A stretch of 64,000 bases of DNA from Martensiomyces pterosporus (Eukaryota > Kickxellomycota > Kickxellomycetes > Kickxellales > Kickxellaceae): assembly GCA_025201845.1 (NCBI GenBank), contig MU603931.1:181047-245046 (forward strand), in the 5' to 3' direction. The notes below the pieces were generated by a model, which was not told the DNA's origin, did no database searches, and saw only the letters and a program-made list of their open reading frames with translations. Position numbers and translations under genes: made by a program. Shown piece after piece: positions 10,191-18,707 of the stretch. How positions within the stretch are numbered: position 1 is the stretch's first letter; each line of letters opens with the position of its first letter.

Positions 10191-10812
10191 GCAGTGGATT
10201 GCTGACTGCATTGGCAGGTTCAATATTTTGGCGCTCTTCGGTATGCTTGCGTTGAATGGCTTTTATTGAACTATAGTTTTCTCTTAGTTGGATCGGTCAT
10301 TTTTTGCGGTAGCTTGTTGAGCCTCGCAAAATGAAGTACAAAAAAATACTCGTTTGAAGAGCTAGCTCTGTTTAGCAGTACATGCGGCTCTCGGTTGTGC
10401 GCTGCAGGCGCCGTGCGAGGAGCGCCAGCGCCAGCAGTGCCAGTAGGCTGAGGCGGCGACTCGCTGTGAGCTTCGCTCATGTTTGGGCCCGGATCAGCGC
10501 GCTCCATCGAGCGTAGACCGACGGCTGTCTCCTGTTGCGGAGCACAGACGCTCTCATTCGCCGCTTGCCAGCAGACCTGAGTAAAATACCAGGTCTCTCC
10601 CCAAATTACTTACCGTGATTTAGGCTGTTATCAGCAGCAGTTTTTCTCTACCGCCTCGCCCTACAGGCAGACGCAGTGGCAGAGAAGGGTGCCTGGACAG
10701 CAATCCGCGCTTTCTTTTCTTCTTTGTCTCTTGCGTCTGTATCTTTCAAGCCCTAATCATTCCCCGCTTTGCTTTATAGCACTTACGCACGCTCGCCAAA
10801 CTATCTAAAAAT
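10191..10812. other. intergenic between eL20 and ADE5,7
   Basis: Contains the eL20 3' end and the ADE5,7 promoter. On the minus strand a 78-codon ATG frame (10271-10507), preceded by a consensus donor GTAAGTAAT (read near 10613), could mark a small spliced gene, but its product matches nothing I know. No other gene is visible. Confidence 0.4.
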
Positions 10813-13733
10813 ATGGCCGATTCTCGTAAGTTTCTGCACGCCTGCTTCCATTGCTTTGCTTTAGCCACGATCTGCTCCAGCGCATAGACCCAGCTAAAAG
10901 GCACGCTTTCTCTCGTCTGAATATCCGTGTGATCTCCTGTTCACGCAGTGTAGAGCTGAAGGTTCTGGTTATTGGTGGCGGCGGTCGCGAACACGCCCTG
11001 GCCTGGGCTCTGGCAAAGTCCTCCAAGGTCAGCAAGGTCTTTGTTGCCCCAGGTAAGCAAGCTCTGGCTCCTCTTCGTCGTTTGCGCTGTCTTTCAGTGC
11101 TTGGCGCATCTGTGGGTGCCTGACACGTCGTGCTCACACAAGCACAAGCGCCTCTTTCGCCCTGTTATCTTTTGTTTTCTGCTGGGCTTGGGAGTTAGGC
11201 AACGGCGGTACCGCTAGCGCTGGCGAAAAGATCGAGAACGTCCCGATTGGACACAGCAAGGGCGATTTCCCAGCGCTGGTTGAGTTTGCTCAGTCACAGA
11301 ATGTAAGTGCTCTTCCAACCAGATGCTGGCTGGTCCTGGGCCACCGCCCCCAAAGGAAACTTTGCCGATCCCTGGTCCCAAGGGGTAAGGGGTGGTAGCA
11401 GGAGCAGGAGTGGGGGCCGCGGAAACCGAGTAAAAGCAGGCTGCTGTGAGAGCAGCGTCTGCCCCTCCTGGCTTCCCTTTTGGCGGACACAGAGCTGACT
11501 CCAGTGTCCAATCTCGCTCTTTCATGCGCTTGTTTGCCCCTGTGAAACAGCAAAGTAGGTCGGTCTGGTTGTTCCAGGACCCGAGCAGCCACTGGTTGAT
11601 GGCGTCGCCGATGCGTTCAAGAAGGTTGGCATTCCCACATTCGGGCCATCCGCAAAGGCGGCACACATCGAGGGATCCAAGGCGTTCAGCAAGGATTTCA
11701 TGAAGAAGCACAACATCCCCACTGCCGCGTACGGAAACTTCACCGACTACAACAAGGCGTGCGCATTTGTCGAGTCCGCTGCATTTGACGTTGTCATCAA
11801 GGCCTCGGGTCTGGCTGCCGGCAAGGGTGTGCTGATCCCCAAGACCAAGGCTGAGGCCCTGGATGCCCTGAAGTCAGTGATGGTCGACCGCGAGTTCGGC
11901 GCGGCTGGCGAGGAGGTGGTCATCGAGGAGCTGCTTGTTGGCCAGGAGATCAGCGTCCTGGCTGTCTCTGACGGGTACACTGTTGTGTCGTTCCCTGCTG
12001 CGCAGGATCACAAGCGTGCTTATGACAACGACGAGGGGCCCAATACCGGCGGCATGGGTGCTTATGCGCCTGCTCCCGTCGCTACCCCTGAGCTGCTAAA
12101 GTCTATCCACGAGACAGTGCTGCAGCCATCGATTGACGGCATGCGCAAGGACGGATTCCCGTTTGTTGGCTGCCTGTTCACTGGGTTCATGCTGACTGCT
12201 GACGGACCCAAGGTTCTCGAGTACAACTGCCGCTTTGGCGACCCGGAGACCGAGGTCGTGCTCCCGCTTCTTGACGACTCGTGCGACCTGTCCGAGGTGT
12301 TCCTGGCTGGTGCCGAGGGTCGCCTGGACGCAGTGCCTCTGGCGTTCAAGAGCGGATATGCAGCCACTGTCGTTATGGCCTCTGAGGGATACCCGGGCTC
12401 CTACCCCAAGGGCCGTGCCATCACTTTTGGCGAGCACCCTGAGGGCACTGTGGTGTTCCATGCCGGCACCAAGCGCGATGGCGCCACTGTCACTACCTCT
12501 GGCGGCCGCGTGCTGACCGTCACTGGTGTCTCTGACTCTCTCCAGGGCGCCCTGGATAAGGCTTACGCCTGCGTGAAGACCGTCGACTTTGAGGGTGGGT
12601 TCTACCGCTCTGACATTGGATTCCGCGCCATCAGATACCTCAGGGAGGCCGCCGAGAAGGCCGCTGCTGGGCTCTCGTATGCCGATGCCGGTGTCGACAT
12701 TGACGCCGGAAACCACCTGGTCAGCCTGATCAAGCCAATCGTCAAGGCTACCCGTCGTGCGGGCACTGACTCGGACATTGGCGGATTTGGCGGCGTGTTC
12801 GATCTCAAGGCTACTGGATACAAGGACCCGGTCCTGGTGTCGGCCACCGATGGCGTTGGAACCAAGCTGAAGATCGCTCATGAGATGAAGATCCACGACA
12901 CCGTGGGCATTGATCTTGTTGCCATGCAGGTCAACGACATCATTGTGCAGGGCGCCGAGCCCCTGTTCTTCCTCGACTACTATGCGTGCGGTCATCTGGA
13001 TGTCGAGGCTACCCGCGACTTCGTCAAGGGTGTTGCTGACGGGTGCCTGGAGTCTGGATGCGCGCTTATTGGCGGCGAGACCGCCGAGATGCCTGGCCTG
13101 TACTCCGAGGGCGACTACGACGTGGCTGGATTCGCTGTCGGTGCCGTCGAGCGCTCTGAAATCCTCCCGCGCATCAGCGACATCCACGATGGCGACATCC
13201 TCGTCGGTCTTGCATCCTCCGGCGTGCACTCGAACGGATTCTCGCTTGTGCGCAAGGTCGTTGCACATGCTGGCCTCGACTTCCACAGCATCTGCCCCTG
13301 GACTTCGGACGGCAAGTCTGTTGGCGAGACTCTGCTTACGCCCACGCGCATCTATGTCAAGCCTCTCCTGCCCCTTATTCACAAGAGCGTCATCAAGGGT
13401 ATGGCGCACATTACGGGCGGCGGCTTCACGGACAACATCCCCCGTGTGCTGCCCAAGGACCTTGGCGTGGAGATTGATGCGTCGGTGTGGGAGCTTCCGG
13501 CGGTGTTCAAGTGGGTCAAGAAGGCAGGAAACATCGCGGCCGAGGAGATGGCTCGCACTTTCAACTGCGGTATTGGCATGGTGCTGGTTGTCGCCAAGGA
13601 GCATGTCGAGGAGGTTGTTGAGTCGCTGAATGCGAGCGGCGAGGCGGCTTATGTTATTGGCAAGCTGACTGCTGCCGCCGCTGGCATCAGCGAGGCTGAG
13701 CGCGTTGCTGTCAAGAACACTGATGGCTGGTGA
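10813..13733 (+). CDS. ADE5,7: bifunctional purine enzyme: GAR synthetase / AIR synthetase
   Basis: Four exons: 10813-10825, 10954-11052, 11199-11302 and 11559-13733, totalling 797 codons in one consistent phase. The first exon has only 13 nt (MADS plus one base). The N-terminal half is phosphoribosylamine-glycine ligase: [22 protein letters not shown] and the ATP-grasp segments [11 protein letters not shown] and [22 protein letters not shown]. The C-terminal half (from about residue 440) is phosphoribosylformylglycinamidine cyclo-ligase: [25 protein letters not shown] and GGETAEMPG. Together these catalyse steps 2 and 5 of de novo purine synthesis in the cytosol. There is no GAR transformylase domain, which matches the fungal arrangement and differs from the animal trifunctional protein. 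ADE4, the first pathway step, lies at 48024-50154. Confidence 0.95.
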
Positions 13734-14592
13734 CTCCCTTTCTGAGCATTATCTGATTTTCTCGCTATTCCTCTGCTGCTTTATTTTGTAATGAACTTTC
13801 TGTTTTCAGCCACTCAGCGAGATTCGTGGCCTTGCTGCCACGGCTTCGGGAGCTCGGTGGGCTTGAGTCGGGCGAATGCATCTCCGGTGTGCGCCGAGCG
13901 GACGTGGCTGCAAGTGTCCAGCAAGCAGGCAACCCATCTGGCTGCTGCCGCACCTGTCAGCTGCTGCTGCCAAGTGCCTTCAGGAACTGCCCGTCTTCTG
14001 ATCGTGCCTGCCTGTCTGGCTGGCATGCAGCAAGCAACTCATGCAAAGAAAAAAAAACAGCTGAGCTCCCCAGCAGAGCGAGCTCTTGGCACAGATGCCC
14101 AGCGTATGGACGATTCTGGTCAAAGCTGGCGATATTGCGCACCTTGCTTGGCTGGCCTGGAGCGGGCATTGCATGCCTAGAAGACTATGTTCTATTAATT
14201 TTCCACCAACCCACGCCTCGTATTCTTGCATATAGCACACGCATCCCATGAGCGCAAGCAAACCATATTTTATGGCTTGTTTATAACGCAGGGTTGCGAG
14301 CACGGCGAGTGTGCAAGGCTGAAAAGGCCTCTCCTCTCCCCTTCCCCAAAACTGCAGCTAGTAAAACAAAATATACCCTTCTGATACATAACTGCTCTTC
14401 CTCCTTTGCCCCTTTCTCTCTCTTTTGTCTTCCGGATTGTTTCGTTACATCCAGCTATTCTGGTTACTTTAGACATACGTTGCTGTTGTCGCTATTGACC
14501 GATATCTACCGCACAGGCACTATTCTCACATATATTGAGCAAGCTTGCTCCCTTGTGCACTTCTGCAGAGAAACGTCACACCGCATAGGATA
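13734..14592. other. intergenic between ADE5,7 and the COG2907-type gene
   Basis: No gene is recognised. There is a short A8 run near 14048 and a pyrimidine-rich stretch (14380-14450) before the next start codon, a common fungal promoter feature. Confidence 0.5.
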
Positions 14593-16344
14593 ATGACCAT
14601 ACCACAGGAACAAAGCACCCCCAAGCGCGTGGCTGTGGTGGGCTCCGGATTAGCCGGCCTAACCGCTGCGCACTTTCTGCAAGAGAGCGGGTTCACGGTG
14701 CACCTGTTCGAGAAAGCCAGCACCGTGGGCATGGACGCCGGGTCTCTAACGGTGGAGGGCGTTCGTGTGGACGTTCCCTTCCGTGTGTTCAACCCCGACT
14801 ACTACCCGTACCTCTACCGCATGTACAAGCACCTCGGAATAGGCTTTGCGGCGGCCGACTACTCGCTGGCGTTCACAAGAGATAAAGCAAAGACCGTCTG
14901 GTCGTACACCAATATCTCGCTGGGCGACTTCCAGGTGCCGATTCCCGACCAGATGGCGTTGGTGGACCGGATGGCCATTACGCGCGACTGGGTGCGCCTG
15001 GTTTTCCTCTGCCTCAAGGTCATGACGATGCCCCACTTGCTCAGACCGGGGGGCAGGCTGGACCAAACGCCGATTGGTGTGTATCTCAGCGAGGAGGGGT
15101 ACACGCGGGAGTTCTGCGACCTCGTGTTTGTCCCCTTTCTTGCCAGTCTGTTCACCTGCTCCCTCAGCGCTGCCGCTGCGTATCCGGCAAACACCGTCCT
15201 GCATTTTGTCTCGAAGGCTGTGTATGGCGCCCGCTTGCGCAAGGCAAAGAATGGCGTCCAGGAGGTGTGCGACATCCTGACGAAATCGCTCGCGTGCGTG
15301 CACCTCAACGCCTCCGTCCGCCAGATTGTCCTGCCCAAGGAAGGGGCAGATGAGAGGGAGATTGTGCTGGTTACCCAGGACGGACAGGAGCACAGGTTCG
15401 ACGTCATAGTAATGGCCACGCCAGCTGATATTACGGCCAGCTTGCTGCAGCGGCAGCAGCAGGGCCCCAAGGCTGCGTACCCGCCCAGCGACCTGCTCTC
15501 GGCACTCCAGTCAGTGCCGTACGAGAGTGCACTGGTGGTGACGCACCGCGACGACTCGGTGATGCCCAGCAATTGCGACGACTGGCGGGGCGTCAACATT
15601 GGCACCGTGGCGGGTAAGCAGCATGCGATGGCGTCGCACTGGATCAACCATGTGGAGAGGACAACGACGGGGCGGAAGCTCACATCGGGTGTGTTCCAGA
15701 CCGTCAATCCCCTGGTGCCGCTGGACGAGAAGAAGGTGCTGAGCTCCACCCTATTCCACCGCTCCTTGCTGACAGTCGACTCGCAGGCGCAGATAAATAC
15801 GGTGCACAAGTACCAGGGTGAAAGCAACGTGTGGTTTGTGGGCACCTACACGTCGCCCGGCGTTCCATTGCTGGAGGGCTGCGTGCGCACTGCGGTTGAT
15901 GTTGTGCACGCGATGGGCGGCAAGCTGCCGTTTGATCCGCCAAAGATGACAAGGCGCACGGCCAATGGGGGTGGTGAGGAGGGCTTCGAATACGAGGTCG
16001 GTCTGGGCCCCGGCATGGCCAGGGGCGAGGTTGTCGAGGCCTACTTTGAGTGCGATGCGGCGGGCACCTTTGTGCTTGCAAGGCCGCCGCTCACCCCGCC
16101 CAGCGGCTCCGGGTCTTCTTCGGTGGCCGCGTGGAGTGGGTGGCTCCAGGCATGGGGGGCATGGCTAGGGTTTGCCGTGTTTCTGCCGCTGCTGATCCTG
16201 GTGCTCTCTCTGTCAGACAGGATCCTGTTGGCTGCACTGGGCAATGATCTGGGCAACAGCGTGCAGATGGCTGCCCTTGACGCTGTTCTCTACGCCATGT
16301 GTGGGGTGCGGTTCCTGTACAAGCAGCTGGCGCTGTCGCAGTAA
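14593..16344 (+). CDS. COG2907-type FAD-dependent oxidoreductase with C-terminal membrane segment
   Basis: One exon, 583 residues from ATG 14593; the frame continues upstream without another ATG. The N-terminus has a Rossmann FAD site (VAVVGSGLAGLTAAHFL) and then LFEKASTVG, VDVPFRVFNPDYYP and PYLYRMYKHLG. This resembles the COG2907 amine-oxidase-like flavoproteins, whose bacterial members often sit beside cyclopropane-fatty-acid synthases. The later VVTHRDDSVMP and FVGTYTSPGVPLLEG agree with that family. Near the C-terminus a hydrophobic stretch, FAVFLPLLILVLSLSD (about 540-560), predicts membrane attachment with the flavin domain on one face. No partner gene of lipid modification is adjacent. 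The substrate is unknown; lipid or sterol-like oxidation is only inference. Confidence 0.75.
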   Translation: MTIPQEQSTPKRVAVVGSGLAGLTAAHFLQESGFTVHLFEKASTVGMDAGSLTVEGVRVDVPFRVFNPDYYPYLYRMYKHLGIGFAAADYSLAFTRDKAKTVWSYTNISLGDFQVPIPDQMALVDRMAITRDWVRLVFLCLKVMTMPHLLRPGGRLDQTPIGVYLSEEGYTREFCDLVFVPFLASLFTCSLSAAAAYPANTVLHFVSKAVYGARLRKAKNGVQEVCDILTKSLACVHLNASVRQIVLPKEGADEREIVLVTQDGQEHRFDVIVMATPADITASLLQRQQQGPKAAYPPSDLLSALQSVPYESALVVTHRDDSVMPSNCDDWRGVNIGTVAGKQHAMASHWINHVERTTTGRKLTSGVFQTVNPLVPLDEKKVLSSTLFHRSLLTVDSQAQINTVHKYQGESNVWFVGTYTSPGVPLLEGCVRTAVDVVHAMGGKLPFDPPKMTRRTANGGGEEGFEYEVGLGPGMARGEVVEAYFECDAAGTFVLARPPLTPPSGSGSSSVAAWSGWLQAWGAWLGFAVFLPLLILVLSLSDRILLAALGNDLGNSVQMAALDAVLYAMCGVRFLYKQLALSQ

Positions 16345-16510
16345 TCCACACAGTTTTAGCAGTCCAATAGAAGCACTACGCAATTTAGTAGAACAACTGG
16401 ACACATGGGAAGGAAAGGAAAGGAAAGGAAAGGAAAAGAGGAAAAAAGACAGGTCGAGATAGCGGGCGGCATGTGTCGTCAACATGCACTGCCAAGAGGG
16501 TGTCTTGGGC

Positions 16511-17427
16511 CTAGACGTTGAGACTGCAGATTGACAGAGTGCGGAGCTGGCCCATGACGCTCTCAATCCTGTCGTTCAGCACACGCTCGTCGTTCAGTGC
16601 GTCCTGGGGCGGCAGGAACCTGCCAACATTCTCCATCTGCTGCAGCGAGTCATTAAAGAACTGCAACTGGGCCTTCACAAACGCCTCAAACGACGGGTCA
16701 ATGACATACACCCTGGAGTTGATGAGCTTTGGAGTCTCCGTAATCAGCGCCACGTTCAAGTTCTCGTACGCCGCCGCCGCGTACTGCACGTCCTGCTCGG
16801 CCTTCTCCACGGCCACAGGGTCCTGCGCTGCCTTCCCCTGCTCCTTGGCCAGTGCTCTTTTCGCCTTCTCCAGGTCCTCCAGCCTGTGCTTGCGCTTCTT
16901 AATCGCCTTGTCGAACTCTGGCAGGTAGCCGCAGTACCTGGCGATGGGCTCCATCACCGTCTGCACGTACACCTCGTCGAACATTGGCCGCGAGCTTTCG
17001 TCTATTGCCATGCTTGCCTGTCTGTAGGCCGCCTGGTGTTCCTGGGGCCGCTGGACATCGATGAGGAAGGCTGTGAGGCTCTCGGCCAGCTTCTTCTGTG
17101 AGCTGGTCATCTCGGAGATGCTGTCGCGGTAGCTTTTTGTATCCTGGATGAGGCGCAGCGCCTTGCGCTCGAGATTGCGGAACCGCTGCTCCTGCTCGTT
17201 GAACTCGGGGTCGGACGACAGCAGGGAGCTGCCCATGCGGAAGTTGGTTCCGGCGCGCGCGACCGACTTTTTCGTGTTGTCCCTAATAGCGCAGGAGAGG
17301 CAGGCGTTGGGCTTTGTGGTTAGTCTGCGAGGCCACTCTAAAAGCGAGAGCGCAAGTCTCGTCTTCTTTCGGCAGCCCCCTCGTGCAGAGGACCAAGCGC
17401 GACCGGCGGCACTTACCAAAAGCTCAT
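16511..17427 (-). CDS. Hob3/Rvs161-type BAR domain protein
   Basis: Two exons: 17417-17427 (11 nt) and 16511-17282, 260 residues, matching Rvs161/Hob3 (about 265). The intron 17283-17416 starts GTAAGT and ends TTAG; joining gives MSFWDNTKKSVARAGT, the expected amphipathic N-terminal helix. The rest is a BAR domain with long charged helices: TSQKKLAESLTAFL, EAIARYCGYLPEFDKAIKKR-like spacing around 120-145, and the conserved DPSFEAFVKAQLQFF near 205. No SH3 domain follows, as expected for the Rvs161 class. Such proteins dimerise, bend membranes during endocytosis and link to the actin cytoskeleton. It is divergent from MOB1. Confidence 0.9.
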
Positions 17428-17809
17428 TTTCAGTAGGAATGTGTGCGTGCTGAGTTTGATGCGAAGAGAGAAGGTGCAAAGAAGCAGCGGAAATAAAGCC
17501 TGGCGGAACAAAAGTGCCGCTGCCCCCTCTCCGCCTTGCCGCGCTGCCCCACCCCGCAAGCAGGTGCGGCTGTAGCCAGCTGCCGCAGAGGACAGAGGCC
17601 ATGGAATAGTGTGCCCCCTTTTCACGAAGTGGCATCTCTTTTTTTTGCTGAGGTGTTGTTGCTTGCCGCTTTGTTGTTGTTGTTGCTGCTGCTGTTGTTG
17701 CTGTTGTTGCTGCTGTTATTTATTTATTTATTTATTCTCTTTCCTGCTCTTCTGCCTCAATTGCGCTCATTCGGCTACTGTGCAGCCACACCAACAAGCT
17801 CTTGCAGAC
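17428..17809. promoter_or_regulatory. divergent BAR/MOB1 promoter with simple-sequence tract
   Basis: A TTG/CTG triplet tract (17671-17716) runs straight into a TTTA tract (about 17716-17736), roughly 75-140 bp before the MOB1 ATG. It probably lies in the MOB1 promoter or 5' leader. The MOB1 frame stays open through it but contains no ATG, so it is unlikely to be translated. Confidence 0.5.
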
Positions 17810-18502
17810 ATGAACTTCCTGGGACTCTGGGCGCTCCGCGGCATGACCTCGCGGCCCAACCGCCGTGGCATGGACTCGGTGGCCATCAACACCAACATAA
17901 GCGACAACCGCTCGAGCGGCGTGGGCTCCGTTCAGTACCAGCTGCGCCAGTACGCGGAGACCACGCTGGGCAAGGGCAGCCTGCGCGAAGCCGTGCTCCT
18001 CCCCGAAGGCGAGTCCCTGGAGGAGTGGATAGCGTGCCACGTCGTCGACTTTTACAACCACATCAACATGCTGTTCATGTCCATCTCGCACCACTGCACG
18101 GACGAAACGTGCCCGAAGATGTGCGCGGGCGAGAAGTACAACTACCTGTGGAGGGACGGTGTTGCGTACAAGGAGCCAACGCAGGTGTCGGCCAACCTGT
18201 ACGTCAAGCTGCTGATGGGCTGGGTCGATGGCCAGCTGGATGACACCCGCCTGTTTCCTGTGGAGCTGGGCCACCCGTTCCCGCAGGGCTTCAAGGAAAA
18301 GGTGGCGTGTCCGATACTCAAGCGCATGGTGCGGGTCTATGCGCACCTGTACTGGCACCACTACCCGCAGATTAGACAGGTTGGGCTGGCGACGATGCTG
18401 AACACCAGCTTCAACCACTTTATTCTCTTTGTCACAAAGTTCGACCTGGTCGACAACAGCGAGCTGCAGGCGGTCAAGGACGTTGTCAAGAGCCTGGCAT
18501 AG
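17810..18502 (+). CDS. MOB1-family kinase activator
   Basis: One exon, 230 residues from ATG 17810. The Mob1/phocein domain covers nearly all of it: YQLRQYAETTLGKGSLREAV, LPEGESLEEWIACHVVDFYN, ISHHCTDETCPKMCAGEKY, MGWVDGQLDD and RVYAHLYWHHYPQ, ending LNTSFNHFILFVTKFDLV. The Cys-rich segment and the later His pair are the expected zinc ligands. Mob1 proteins bind and activate NDR/LATS kinases (Dbf2/Sid2) in mitotic exit and septation. The N-terminus is short, unlike the long extension of budding yeast Mob1. An AATAAA at 18648-18653 probably ends the transcript. Confidence 0.9.
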   Translation: MNFLGLWALRGMTSRPNRRGMDSVAINTNISDNRSSGVGSVQYQLRQYAETTLGKGSLREAVLLPEGESLEEWIACHVVDFYNHINMLFMSISHHCTDETCPKMCAGEKYNYLWRDGVAYKEPTQVSANLYVKLLMGWVDGQLDDTRLFPVELGHPFPQGFKEKVACPILKRMVRVYAHLYWHHYPQIRQVGLATMLNTSFNHFILFVTKFDLVDNSELQAVKDVVKSLA

Positions 18503-18647
18503 CCAGCACCGCATCCTGCATGTCCACCAGTTCACTGTAGCTTAGCAGCCGTCATGCACATGCAAAAATAGACACGGCGCCTTGGCCTGCGCTTGCTTAA
18601 CCAGGAGCTGTATTCAGATAGAGCACCCGCTATAGGTTCTGTTTGGA

Positions 18648-18653
18648 AATAAA
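18648..18653 (+). other. candidate MOB1 poly(A) signal
   Basis: AATAAA about 145 nt after the MOB1 stop and 55 bp before the convergent EF2 stop, so the two transcripts probably end very close together or overlap. Confidence 0.45.
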
Positions 18654-18707
18654 ACAAGGTTGTAAACGCTAATTCGCGTGGGGTTTTTGGACAGGCGACA
18701 GACACGC

